DNA from: Cryptomeria japonica
Lineage: Eukaryota > Streptophyta > Pinopsida > Cupressales > Cupressaceae
Assembly: GCF_030272615.1 (NCBI RefSeq)
Contig: NC_081408.1
Location: 62,306,614 to 62,370,613, forward strand
DNA length: 64,000 bases
Reading direction: 5' to 3'
Below are positions 1 through 11,740 of this stretch, one piece after another (position 1 is the stretch's first letter; each line of letters opens with the position of its first letter). The notes under the pieces are model-generated. The model did no database searches, was not told where the DNA came from, and saw only the letters and a list, made by a program, of their open reading frames with translations. The position numbers were made by a program, and so were the translations under genes.

Positions 1-1156
1 ATGAAGAATCTCTTATCGGTGGAGTAGTACTCTATTCTACTGGTGAAGGAATAGTCTCATCAACATTCTAATTTGTCTTTCTAATCCATTGTCTTGAAAA
101 TTCTTTCTTTACCTCATCTACCTTCTCTTTGCCTTTCAAATTAGGTCCTTTATTATTTTTTGGTGAAGTCTTCTACAAAATTTTGCAATATGTCCAATCT
201 TGTTACAAGCATAACAAGTCACATTATTCTTCTGAATAGCCTTTCCATATCCTATGCTAGTTTGTGTTCTACATTGATTAGATAAGTGCCCAAATTTTCC
301 ACATACATAACATCTCACATTCATTCTATAGTTTTCTGAATTATGACCAACTTTGTTGCATTTGGAACATTGACCAGTGGGTGTATTAATGTTTTGATTG
401 TTTCTAGATCTACACTGATTTTCTCTATGACCATAATTGTTGTAGTTAAAGCATTTCCCATTGAATGTGTAAGCATTAGGTTGTCTTATCGGTTTACTAT
501 GATAATGATTGTTTGTAGTGCCGAAACTTTCTCCAACTTCAAATCCAAGTCCATTAGTATCTCCATTAGGTTTCTAACTTTTTAGCATATCATCAAGTTC
601 TTTTGAACTTTTCTTTAATTTCTCTTTATGTTGATTTGCAGTAGCCAACTCATTTTCCAGAATTTCCATTTGTCTCATAAGTTTAGTTTTATCATGTTGC
701 ATGTGAATCAGATCTGTCTTCAACATATCATTTTCATGACTGAGTCTTAGATTTGCATTTCCAACATCATTAGGTCTCCTAGTCAAGTCATCTTCATTCT
801 TCTTCCTGTCTTCAATGTCTTTACAAAATATCATAGTCATATCTTGCATTTCACTCCTCATAGTACTATTTTCTTGCTTCAATTTGATCACAAGCTCATT
901 AAGAGTTTCCTTTTCATCATTATCATTCTACATACTCATAAAGTTATTTTCTTTTATTTCTAGCAATAGTAAGATTCTCCTGAAGTCCTTGAATGAATTC
1001 TTATGCATTCCTTAGATCATCTTTAAGTTTGATATTCTTCAACTTCTTTGAATCATAGTCTACAAGAGCTCCTTCCAATTTCTTTCTTAAGTTCTCCATC
1101 TGTACTAGTGTCAGAATCTTCCTCAAGCTGTTAAGCTTTTGAAAATAGAGGACCAA
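1..1156 (-). pseudogene. Gag remnant of an LTR retrotransposon, coiled coil plus zinc knuckles
   Basis: Read right to left from the primer binding site, the minus strand encodes a charged heptad-rich segment (about 574-1125) and then a run of CCHC zinc knuckles (about 136-500). The two best knuckles are CYVCGKFGHLSNQC and CYACNKIGHIAKFC. Two earlier ones are degenerate (cysteines replaced by Tyr or Asn). This is the architecture of a retrotransposon nucleocapsid, which binds the element RNA. The frame is broken by stops near 573 and 1005 and after 136. The usual gag N-terminal domain seems to be missing, because the coiled coil begins almost directly after the primer binding site. The rest of the polyprotein lies beyond the left edge. 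I am confident it is retroelement gag but cannot assign the lineage. Confidence 0.75.
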
Positions 1157-1253
1157 GCTCTGATACCAATTGTTAGGATTAATGATAGTCCCAAAGATAC
1201 TGAGAGGGGGGGGGGGTGAATTAGTATCTTACCGATGTACTAAAAAATGCAAT
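1157..1253 (-). repeat. Primer binding site and truncated 5' LTR (stem type TATCT)
   Basis: On the minus strand an LTR end (...ATCCTAACA, terminus at 1171) is followed by TGGTATCAGAGC (1168-1157), the primer binding site type complementary to plant initiator tRNA-Met. Only about 83 bp of the LTR remain before Ty3/gypsy sequence begins near 1254. The piece contains the GATACTGA / C-tract / AGTATC hairpin shared with the LTRs at 14855-15635 and 29138-29920. Confidence 0.75.
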
Positions 1254-1530
1254 CGGTCTATTGTCTTGACTTAGGACTGCTCCAATCGCTATGTTGCTTG
1301 CATCACATTCTATGGTGAAGAGTTTCTCAAAGATTGGGAGAACAAGGATAGGTTGAGTATCCACCTTTGTCTTCAAGAGTTCAGATCCCTTATGTACCTA
1401 TTTTATCTATTGAAACTTATTCTGTACACCCCCTTTGATTGTATCAAGCATAGGTGCACATATCTCACTAAACCCTCTGATGAACTTCCTGTAAAACTAG
1501 GCCAAACAATGAAAACTCCTCACTTCACTT
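1254..1530 (-). pseudogene. Ty3/gypsy RT connection and RNase H fragment
   Basis: Translating the minus strand by hand gives SEVRSFHCLA, then FYRKFIRGFSEICAPML, and after two stops TQPILVLPIFEKLFTIECDASNIAIGAVLSQ. The second part is the start of the RNase H domain, with its first catalytic aspartate in ECDAS. It continues directly from the RT at 3995 once N1 is removed. Trp codons and a Gln codon are stops. The domain is cut off at about 1254 by the neighbouring LTR fragment. Confidence 0.82.
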
Positions 1531-1535
1531 TTTGT

Positions 1536-2012
1536 TGTTGGTGTAAATAATTATTCATCATGGATATTATTACACTTTACTTAAGTTTACTTAGGTACAT
1601 GGATTTAATAGTAGTTTGGGTATGAGACACTTGGGTGTTTGTGCCACATTGGGATAGTGTGTGTAGAAGAATTTCCACCTTTTATGGTGTTGATCTTATC
1701 TTGTTGTTACATTCCACCTCATGTGGAATATTTAATTATTTCTCCTACCTAACCAGACCTATTTCCTACCTACCCTTGTTTCTTATTGATCCACATGTCA
1801 TGTTTGTGTTCTCACATATCCCTAGCCTTGCCTATATAAGTAGGCTCATCTACATTGTTTGTACAGACAATAATAGGCAATCATTGAACATCTTGTAATT
1901 ATCGAGTTGATCACATTTTGCATCTTGATAGAATACAATTTATTCCTATCATCCATTTTATTCTCTCTTATTTGTGCTTTCCATTTCCTCTAGATCTTGG
2001 AAAAACCTCACA
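1536..2012 (+). repeat. N1 5' LTR
   Basis: The LTR is 477 bp, from TGTTGGTG to CTCACA. It contains CCTATATAAGTAGGC (about 1830), a probable TATA box for element transcription. The equivalent TATATAAG is present in the H LTRs. Confidence 0.85.
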
Positions 2013-3556
2013 TGGTATCAGAGCCATCAGAGTGTCATTGGTTTGCCAATTGAGAGAAATTTGATGTTATTTAGGGTTGTGTATTTTGGAGATTTCTATT
2101 GCAGGTAATTATTGAAATTTGATGGGTCAAATCCGAGGTTACCATTGGATTGAGGAGGCCCAAGAAAGTCAATTTTTCCTTTTTTTTCATCCAAATCAGA
2201 CTTTAGCGGCCAAATCTAGAGGCATTTGAAGTTTGAAGCTGCGGCAGAAATTTTCTAGAAATTATAATTTTGCAGGCAATTGTCAAATAGTGATATCTCA
2301 CTCATTCGGACTCCTTTATTCGAGAATTTTTTTTTGTTTTGGGGTAGAATTTTGTGGTCTATACAGTGGTGTAGGATTTTTCTAATTTTCGGATACAGGT
2401 TGTTTTGAAATTGTAAAATCCTAAGTTTTACAACTTAAGAGGCTTCGTTTGGGGTCATACAACCTTCTTTTCAGGTGCCTTTCTTTTTGAGAGTGCATAA
2501 TTTTTTGTCTACTTTCATAATCTACCATTAGTTTGTAGTGATTTTGAGTAGAAATTGTACTTTCAACATTTGGTCATTTTTTGGCCTATTTGGTATTTGT
2601 ATTTTGCTTGGATCTCAGTTTAGATCACTAGTAGTATTTGTTGAAGTCTCTTATATCTCATTTTGAGAAGTTTTAAAATTGAAATTAGAAGTCTACTTTT
2701 CCATTATTTGCAAGTGCCAACATGATCTTTTTATGGGGGGTCAGTTGTTCATTAATATCTCTTGCTGAAATTCCATTCGGAGGCATCTTCATCTATAATA
2801 TTCTATAGGACTTCTTTGTTGGTGGCATCATTTTCATGTTTCCACATTTGAATATTTAATCATGATGTATTCTCTTGCTTGATAAATGTTGTACTCGCAC
2901 TATCACAAAGTGCCACACCTCTTTGTATCTTGTTGTTTTTACTACTTGATGTAATCCTCTTGTACATGTAGATTAGGAATATCCTGTGAGACTTGGTGCA
3001 TGGCTCTAGTTGAGACTTAGATTGTACAAATTTGTGCATGGATCGCATGAGAATTGGATTGTACCAGTATTTATGTCATTTACGAGTATTTAGATGATGC
3101 TCAAAGCAGGTTGTCTCCATGTCCAATCTTTGTTTTGTTGCAGTGAGTGATTCATCGTCATCGACTTGGTACCTAGTTTTGTTACACTTTGACATTATTG
3201 GTACAACATAGGCTCTCTTTCTTCCTTATGGGGAGGTATTTTGGTCATCATCATTGGACCATCCTTGCAAGAGATTCAACATTGAGGGAGGGCTTCATGG
3301 TCTCTTCTTCTCTCTTATGGGGGGGACATTTTTTGTTCTTCTCATTCATCATTGAGAGCATTGTGTTCTTTCATCATCTCTCTTTTGGGGGAGGGTTTTT
3401 TCCCATTGGGTTTTTCTCTCTTTCTCCATTTATGGGAGATTGCATTTGCATTTTTGCATGGCTACCTAACATGACCATCTAGCCGGGACCCATCTTGCAT
3501 TTCTTAGTTACATTGTATACTTTAGTGAATTCCCCTAAGTTGTACCTAAGGGGGGG
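2013..3556 (+). other. N1 internal region, no coding capacity
   Basis: I find no gag, protease, integrase or RT similarity on either strand. The segment is T-rich and full of stops. Toward the 3' end several G-runs (3225-3460) recur in phrases such as TCTCTTATGGGGGG and TCTCTTTTGGGGGAGG. The last about 90 bp (GGGACCCATCTTGCAT to the polypurine tract) match the segment next to the H 3' LTR in reverse orientation (16846-16925). Confidence 0.6.
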
Positions 3557-3994
3557 TGTTGGTGTAAATAGTTATTCATAATGGATATTATTACACATTA
3601 CTTAAGTTTACTTAGGTACATACATTTAATAGTAGTTTGGGTATGAGACACTTGGGTGTTTGTGCCACATTGAGATAGTGTGTGTAGGAGAATTTTCACC
3701 TTTTATGGTGTTGATCTTATCTTGTTGTTACATTCCACCTCATGTGGAATATTTTATTATTTCTCCTACCTACTCTTGTTTCTTATTGAGCCACATGTCA
3801 TGTTTGTATTCTCACATATCCCTATACTTGCCTATATAAGTAGGCTCATCTACATTATGTATGGGGACAATAATGGGAAATCATTAAACATCTTGTAATG
3901 ATCCAGTTGATCACATTTTGCATCTTCCTATCATCTATTTTGTTCTCTCTTATTTGTGCTTTCCATTGCCTCTAGATCTTGGCAAAATCTCATA
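3557..3994 (+). repeat. N1 3' LTR
   Basis: The LTR is 438 bp and near-identical in layout to the 5' copy, but has lost short segments (around 3760-3775 and 3915-3930) and ends CATA instead of CACA. The length difference shows the element is not recent. Confidence 0.82.
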
Positions 3995-4857
3995 GTTGTT
4001 TTAGGTGTAGGCCAACTAATTATGGCTTCCACCTTTGAGGTATCCATCTTTAAATCACCACTTGAGATTACAAACCCAATATATACCAACTCATGTTTCA
4101 TGAACTCACATTTCTCCAAATTGATAGTTAGTTGCTCATCATATAATTTATTCAATACAATCTCTATATGCCTAAGATGTTCTTCTTTAAACTTACTAAA
4201 AATCAAGATGTCATCTAGATAAACAACAACAAATTTACCAATGTAATCCTTGAGCACTTCATTCATGAGTCTCATGAATGTGCTAGGGAAATTTGTGAGT
4301 CCAAATGGCATAACAAGCCATTCATAAAGACCTTTTGTGGTTTTGAATGTTTTCTTCCACTCATCTCCCTCCTTGATTCTGATTTGGTGGTAGCTACTCT
4401 TGAGGTCTATCTTGGTGAAATACTTATCACCCCCTAAACAATCCATCAAATCTTCAATTCTTGGAATGGGAAACCTATACCTAATAGTAATCTAGTTGAT
4501 GGCTCTTGAGTCAATACAAAGCCTCCAAGTACCTCCCTTCTTTGGTGCCAAAATGGTGGGAACTACACATGGAATGATGCTCTTCCTTATCGGACCATTA
4601 TCCAAAATTTCTTGGTTTTTCTTAGCCACTTCTTTATTCTGCTCCGGTGTCATTTTGTAGGCTTCTTTATTAGGCAATGAGGCTCTGGGTATGAAGTCAA
4701 TTTGATGACTTATGGCTCATTAAGGAGGCAAAGTAGCAGGTGTTCCACCACTTATGATCTCCTTGAACTGATTGAGTATTTGCTACACTTCATCAAGGAT
4801 ACAAACTTTCTTGTCCTTGTTTTCCTCTTTTGGTTTCACAACAAGTGAAAACCCCAC
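3995..4857 (-). pseudogene. Ty3/gypsy reverse transcriptase
   Basis: Read leftward, this encodes the RT fingers and palm: a PTILAPKKGGTWRLCIDSRAIN block (4492-4677), then after a TAG stop (CAG expected) [32 protein letters not shown] and the catalytic motif [10 protein letters not shown] (near 4225). The YxDD aspartates are intact. It ends in a Trp-Pro-Thr-Pro-Lys-Thr-Thr connection motif exactly where N1 is inserted. The RNase H sequence resumes at about 1530 on the far side of N1. RT copies element RNA into cDNA. An upstream stop and the insertion make it inactive. Confidence 0.88.
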
Positions 4858-6516
4858 TCATTCTCCTTCTTTGAGAGTGTTTAAGAACTCCTTCTCACCA
4901 ACTAATACCACATTTGAACCCTTAGATATTCTCTCTTCTTCGTCTCCTATGGACTGAATTTTGTAAGTAACTCCATCTTTTTGAAAGGTATAGGAATTAT
5001 TTTCTCCATGGTGTATTGCTTTCCTATCAAATTGCCAAGGCCTACCTAGGAGTAGGTGGAGTGTATCCATTGGAAAGATATCACACAAAATCTTGTCTTT
5101 GTAGCCTCCTATGGTGCACTCCACCCAATTTTTCTCATTCACCAAAACATGTTTCCCCTTGTTGATCCAAGTAACCCTATAAGGATCACTATGTGGGATT
5201 CTTTGCAGTTTGAGTTTGCTTAGTGCTTCTTCTAACACTATGTTATCAGTCGATCCTGAATCCACCACCACTCTACAAACCTTACCCATGACCTTGCACT
5301 TTAACCTAAATAATGATCTTCTTTGACTAGGTTCCTCCTTTACTGGTTCTTTGATCAAATCTCTTCTTATCATGAGGTTCTCTCCAACTTCAGAATCTAA
5401 GCTCACTTCTGGTGTCTTCACATTTCTTGCATCCTCTTGGATATAAATCACTCTCCTTTCACCTCCTTGGGATGAAGAAGACTTCTTAGGACATCTATAG
5501 GCCAGGTGTCCAAGTTGATGACAATTGTAGCACTTCATTGTGGAAAAATAAGACCCTCTTCCTAATCCACTAGAGTTGCTAGATCCCCTTCCTCTATAGC
5601 TTCTCTTGCTATTGCAATCCCCACTTTTCTCTACCAACTTGGATTCCCCTTGGGATCTTTGGTCTACACTTCTTCCACCATAGCTACCTCTATGACCTCT
5701 ACCTCTATTACTTTGCACTTGTTTCTTTTTACTCTTCTCTTCCACCTTGAGTGCCAATTCATAGCACTTGTGGATAGTACTAGGACACAACAAGCTTAAC
5801 TCTTCTTGGATATTCCACCACAAACCTTTCAAGTACCTAACAACCTTGATGGTTTCATCTTCTACCACCTTGGATCTCAAACACAACTTTTGAAATTCTT
5901 TAGAGTTGCTTCTCACATCTAGTTCTCTTTGTCTCAAATTTTGTCTCCTCTTATGTAGTTGGATCTCATAGTCTTCAGGGATATAGGCTTCTCTCACTTT
6001 GGCTAACATTCCTTTCCAAGTATCAATTGGGTTCTTACCCTCCTTTTGTCTTTCCTCTTGGATGAACTTCCACCAAGTCAAGGCTGCCCCTCTCTATATA
6101 TATTTGGCTACCTTCACCTTTTGTGCTTCACTAATTCCATCACATTCAAAGTGATTCTCTAACACTTCAATCCACTCCATAACCACTTCTGGTGCCATTT
6201 TTCCACAAAACACTAGCACTCCTTCTAGGGACTTACCTCCTAAGGATTTGATGAATCTAAGGAAAGGTTATTCTTGCAAGACAATATCTAGTTCAAGTGT
6301 CCCATCCTCCTCTACCACTTATTTACCCTTTTCTTCATTGACTTTGATAGTCACCTTCTCGGTTGTGTCTTCTACTTCACCTAGTTTGTTCTCCAACTGT
6401 TGCAACTTTTCCTTGAGGAGCCTATTCTCTTCCTCTTGGTCCTCTACTCTTCTGGCTAATTCTACATTAGTCACCATTCTAAGACTATTTTCACCCACTG
6501 ACTCAGTCTCTGACAT
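4858..6516 (-). pseudogene. Ty3/gypsy gag-protease
   Basis: The reading starts at the ATG at 6516 with a Glu-rich coiled coil. It is broken by stops near 6318, 6271 and 6097, then runs open for about 400 codons (6081-4858). That stretch holds the retrotransposon gag core, an Arg/Gly/Ser-rich linker, one complete CCHC knuckle (CYNCHQLGHLAYRC, near 5530) and an aspartic protease domain with the active-site motif VVVDSGSTDN (near 5255), followed by the LLLGRPW motif. The protease processes the polyprotein and Gag forms the particle. DSGS replaces the more common DSGA/DTGA, a normal plant retroelement variant. Stops before the core imply a dead copy. Confidence 0.85.
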
Positions 6517-7239
6517 CAACTAGTTCCTTCCCAAGTCTTAACTTTCTCTTATACCACTTTGATAGGGAGACTCTCACAAAGAGGTGGAATTTGACTTATA
6601 CATTAGAAATAGGTCTCATCATGGGATTCCTTGTTTGTCCTATGCCCTTGTATCCTTGTTTGAACAAACATCAACCTCACAAACTCCTTTGGAGAACTCT
6701 CTATCAGTGTGTTTTCTTTAGTTACTCAATCAAGGTTAGGACTCACATGAGTAAGTCCAACCACCAACATGTTAAATTCTTTATCCTTCACTTGCAAGGG
6801 ACTAGGAGTAGACTGATATGGTTTGACAACTCCTACCATGTGGTTTTGTTGTTTGATTCCCTTCATTTCTCTATCACTTTCTTGGTTCCTATATTCAAGG
6901 CCTAGTAGTCCTATGAGCCCCTTTTAGCCCTCCTTTCACAGTTTTTGTTCATTTTGTCTCAAACCTTCCAAAGGACCCTCTAGAAGCTCTGGTGATTCAG
7001 ATACTCATTTGAACACTCTTTAAGACTCAAGAGGTTAGATGGTCTGATACATCTATACAAGTAAGACCCCCAAAATGACATTTTTCAAGGGTTTCAAGTT
7101 TATGTGACTTCAACAAATTGAAGATCATGCAAGTTTACCCTCAGTTTATGGTGAGAAGATTAACTTCTTCTTTACTAGAAAATGTGTTAAGTTTCACTTA
7201 ATTGGCAGGCATTTATTATGTTTTTTGAAGGAAAAGACA

Positions 7240-7337
7240 TTATAAATCAGTGTTTTTCCCTCTTTTTCATTCACTGAGCATTCAAACTTTCAAAGAGCAT
7301 GAAAAACCTAAGCGAAGGCATCCTTAGCGAGAAGTGA
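7240..7337 (+). promoter_or_regulatory. Possible promoter, leader and upstream ORF of the orphan gene
   Basis: TTATAAAT at 7240-7247 lies about 145 bp before the ATG at 7390, and a pyrimidine-rich stretch about 30 bp downstream would suit a transcription start. A 12-codon upstream ORF (MKNLSEGILSEK) starts at 7299 and stops at 7337. I see no primer binding site or LTR end between 6560 and 7390 in plus orientation, so the gene is not obviously driven by its own 5' LTR. This is motif reading only. Confidence 0.3.
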
Positions 7338-10300
7338 AGAAAGTTCTTTCAAGCATCCAAACCTATCAAGTAGATTAAGGTATTTATCAATGGCTTCCTC
7401 CTCTACTCTATAATTCATTGCAAACCCTACTGTTATAGAGGTAGTTAAACACCCTAGGCCCATTTTCAAGATTATCTCTGTGGTAGCAAAATAGGATGAT
7501 ACCCTAGGTGCTTTTTCAAAAATCCCTAAAAGAGTTGCATATGCAGAAGACCCTAGAATTTACATACATTGCCACATTGAGGAATTAGGTTAAGCTAAAA
7601 TCATGAAAATGTATAAAAATATTATTTGTGATGAAAGTGGAGTTGTGAAACCCTAACATAAGGTTATAAATACCTTAGATTTTGTGGAAATCCTTGACAT
7701 CCCAAAATTTCCTAAAGAAGTACGAAGGATTGTGCTTAGCAGAGTTCATGGTGAATTCTTTTGGCTAGACTCTATTCATAAAATCACTAAAAAAGTAGTT
7801 AGGGTAGTGAATGGCTTACCCTCCACCAGCAGTAGGCTAGATAAAACTAAAAAGGTTCCTAATAACACAATGATGATTTTAGCAGGTGCAACCTATGACA
7901 ACAGATCCCTGAGAGTTAATGATGTAAAAGATATAAATGTTAGATTCATAAGCATGATCTTAAGATACAAAACCACACATGCAAACTGATTGAACTCAGT
8001 TTCAAGTCTATGTATTAAAAGTGCATATGATATGGTCAATAGTGATGCTAAGATAGATGTATGTGAGTGGTTGAAGGATGAGTTGATTGACAATCTAAAG
8101 AAAATCAAAGGAGATAAGAAAAGCACTTTCAATTTTGGCAATATTCTTGTATGTTTAATGTTGTATCTTACAAAAGAGGTTCCAAGTATAGGCAAGAAAG
8201 ACTTTAGTTCTGATAGACTGGTAGGAAAACAACTGTTAGATATCTTCACCGGTATGGGGATAGATAAGGATAACAAAATTACTAAGTATTTTCAAACATT
8301 CAAAGAAAAAAAGAAATCAAGGGAAAGGTTACCAGAAAGCATTGTAGATAAATATGAAAAGGAAATTTATTTTGTAATTAAGAAAGATGTGATATGGATG
8401 GAGGCCGTTCTTCATAGAACTATTTGGGTGACAAAAATGGGATATGAGGCTGATGTGGACATAATTGAAACATATGCCAAAGCCTTATTAGTAGCCCCTA
8501 GAGAACCGAAAGAAAAGGTTTTTGGAAATGCACAATCAATAGAAAGTGTTGTACAGACACTTAAACAAAGGAAGAGAAGAGAAAAATATATAAGAAGTAC
8601 AACCAAGCAAGTCAAAGAAATAAAGGAAAACATAATAAATATCACTGGTATCAAGGATAGTGATTTAGAAGGACTACAACAGGAGGCTCATCTCTCACCA
8701 GTTGGTACATCCTCTTAAAGTGAAATCCCTGCAGAATCCAAAAGAGTAGATAGGAAGAGAAAACCCTCACCAATACCCTCTCCTCCTCCCAAGAAAAATA
8801 AAACACCAAGGAAGAAACAACAAGCAGTGAGGCCACCAGCCAAGAAGCTGACACCTAGAAAGAAAAAGGAAAAATAGGTTATACCACCACTAGACAACCT
8901 ATTGAATGAGATAATAGATGATGTAAACTTATCCAATGTAAGAAAATTGTATGATGCATTTACCAATGAGGAGAAAGAAATTATAGAGAATAGCATCATC
9001 TTACACCTTGATATTTATAAGAAAGTTTTAATAGAGGTTGTAGATGATTTGCCTAGTGATTTATATAGGTGGCTAGATGCTAAAAGGTTAGCAATTATGG
9101 AACTTGACAAGAAAATCAAAATTGAGAAACTACTTGTTGTACATCCTATAAAATTAGTTGAGGAAATTGATGAGTTGATCATTGAAGTAAACATAACAGT
9201 CTTTTAAAGTGGACAGTAACATGTAAGTCTAATGGCTGAGAGGGTAAATGAAATCTTAGAAGAGACAACTGACAAATGGGACATTTCCTTTGTTGAGAAA
9301 GAGAAACAAGAAGAAATTAAAAGACCAAAAACATTCAAGGTTTACCAAAAGGGTCGAGACAAGGGAAAAGGCAAGGTAGGCGGACTAACAAATATAAAAG
9401 TAATAGATAATCTACCACTACCTTCTGTTACTCCACCGGTACAGTCTGACCGTACATCGGCTACTGAGAGTGTGGAAACACCATATGAGGACACAAACCC
9501 TAAGTTTGGAATTTTGTTCACTATGAACATAGACACTCAAGAGGTTAATATTGTAGTTGAAAAAGAAAACACGGATGAAAATAAAAAATGATGTTGCCAC
9601 TGAGAAACCGATTGATAATATTGAGATTGGGATTCAGGCAAAACAAACTGAGCATACAATTGATCCCTTGGTTAGTGACATGGTTACTGATAATACTATT
9701 GAGGAAAGCATTGAGAAACCAATAGAGTCAGAGATACCAGCAACATAGAATAAAGAGAAACCAACTGAGTCATCGGTAGTGGACAATGCAGTAAAATAGA
9801 CAGAGAAACCGACAATGGATAATACTGAAAAACAATCAGAAACACTGGCTGACAACACTGTGAAATAGGCAAAGACACAAGCAGAGAAATAGGTTGATTC
9901 ATAGGTACACATAGAGACAGTGCCACCAACAACTACTATGTAATGCCCCACCAAGAAACCCTGAAGGGATAAAGCTAAAACATACGGATGGAGTGCAACA
10001 ATTTTTTTTTTAAAAATAAGACACAATAAAGATACAATAAGATATCAAAGTACATATTACACAGCGGAAGACATCAACTATCACCTAAAGCATTTCCCAA
10101 CGCAATTACTTAATTTCACATTTAACTTAACTTACACTAATTAATCTAGTAAGCTGATTGTCTTAATAATGAGAAAATTCTTAAACAAGGATAATTTATT
10201 TCAGCAAGATAAAATATAGATCACAAGATAAAGTTCATCCATTAAGGTTTATTCATACCCTTCGTCCATACTTTTCATTAAAATTTTAGTCATGCATCCA

Positions 10301-11593
10301 ATTTAATAACACACTTGAATTTCATCATAAACTAACAAGATCTTTCCTTGCATACTTAATTTCCTTAACAATTATAGAATACATTCTTCAAATCAACTAC
10401 ACTCTTTCATGAACCACATTACTACATAAAGAGATGACTAAAAACATGCATTGCAATTAATTTCATCCAATCCACTTACACATTCTATCAAAATGCTATC
10501 CATACATGCTAACACTAAAACATGAAACATAAGAACAAAAGCAACACATAACACCAAAATGATCTCGGAGTTCACCCCTAGAGGGCTACATCTCCGGGTT
10601 TCCTCAACTGCAAGACCCCTCTAATAATTAAATAAGTTTAGGGTACATAAGTTCCACATCATTTACATTCCTGCCATTGAGGTGAATCATACTAATAAAC
10701 AACCGACCACATCGGTCAAGAATTACATAAATGATCCCTACAAAGAAACGGATCCAACTAAACATATGAAAAGCTAATACAAGGTCCACTACCCGATAGT
10801 ACTCTAACTAGAGACCTGACCTGCTATGGTCAACCACAAATCAACACTCGACACCCACATAAAGGACAGGACCAGTTAAAACACCATCACAAGGCAACAA
10901 CCAAACTAGAAATCGAAGACATAAACAAGTACCCCAAATCAACCAAATGACAGGGTCCAAACAAACATATAAACATGGGACACAATGACAACTCAACTAG
11001 AATTGCAATGAAATTAAGCTTGACTGCAAACACCATCTACACCAGATCTTAATATAGGCAACCTTTTTTTTTTATAACAGCCCAAAACATAAACAACTTG
11101 CAAACAAAGATTTTCTAGACAATAAGAAAGTACAACTATTTAATACAAAGAAATCAACTTGCCATTTGTCCAATAAGTTAAATAAGATCTCATAGAAATA
11201 ATTCTCCTAACGTATTTAACATAATTATCAATTATAAAAATTATAAGCTTTTTTGAAACATTCAAACTAAAAACTGATTTTATAACTATAATATAATTGT
11301 ATGCATACCTATACATCGTATATATATCAACTCATAACCAATATTTAAATAACAGTAAAATAATATAATAACCACCATAAAGAAAACACATCTAATATAT
11401 ATATATATTCATAATATTCATATAAATATACATATATCTATTTATACACATATATATAAAATAGCACATAATTAATTTTATTTACCCAACCCCTGGGTAT
11501 GAAACCCGAAACAACCATACTGCAGTACACACAAGGGTTAGAAAATAATTAAAATTAAGAAAAAACATTAAAAATTTTCTTTGTCCTTGGCAT

Positions 11594-11740
11594 GGTAGCC
11601 TAAGCTACCGCACGGTAGCCTATGCTACCGCACGGTAGCCTATGCTACCACCGGTAGCTAGTACTACCATCCAGTAGCACTACTACCATCGGTAGTACTG
11701 TGTACTACTGCTAGTAGCAGATGCTACCGTAGGTAGTTGC
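11594..11740. repeat. Cluster of GGTAGC...GCTACC palindromes in D1
   Basis: Three near-perfect 20-bp units (GGTAGCCTAWGCTACCGCAC, starting 11594, 11614 and 11634) are followed by shorter degenerate inverted units built from GGTAG, CTACC and AGTAC words until about 11740. Each unit is a self-complementary stem. The flanking sequence is AT-rich with long T and A runs. Confidence 0.85.

Larger units (their letters stand above)
1536..3994 (+). mobile_element. N1: non-autonomous LTR element of the H family
   Basis: Two similar LTRs (1536-2012 and 3557-3994, both starting TGTTGGTGTAAAT) flank 1.54 kb without gag or pol. TGGTATCAGAGCC (2013-2025) follows the 5' LTR and a G-rich polypurine tract (AAGGGGGGG, ending 3556) precedes the 3' LTR. 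Flanks are TTTGT (1531-1535) and GTTGT (3995-3999), a TSD with one mismatch. The host Ty3/gypsy reading continues across the site. LTR sequence and the 3' untranslated segment match the coding element H (16394-23190), so N1 is best seen as an internally deleted or replaced derivative mobilised in trans. Confidence 0.85.
1254..7100 (-). mobile_element. Truncated Ty3/gypsy retrotransposon
   Basis: The minus strand carries, in order, a primer binding site (TGGTATAAGAG, 6556-6546), a gag start at 6516, a CCHC knuckle, an aspartic protease, RT and part of RNase H. The order gag-PR-RT-RNase H identifies Ty3/gypsy. The 5' LTR begins at 6560 on the plus-strand scale (minus-strand end ...CCTATCA); its other end is not visible and 7100 is a guess. 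Integrase and the 3' LTR are missing: homology stops inside RNase H at about 1254, where it abuts another element's LTR. N1 (1536-3994) splits the RT/RNase H junction. Many stops make it defective. Confidence 0.85.

Noticed and set aside
1635-3898. Open frames in N1 (1635-1898, 3189-3482, 3680-3898)
   Set aside because: The first and last are the same LTR sequence read in one frame, and the middle one covers the G-run-rich interior. None shows a protein family.
11588-11740. CRISPR-like array of short repeats
   Set aside because: The units are contiguous palindromes without unique spacers, lie in plant retroelement DNA and have no cas genes.
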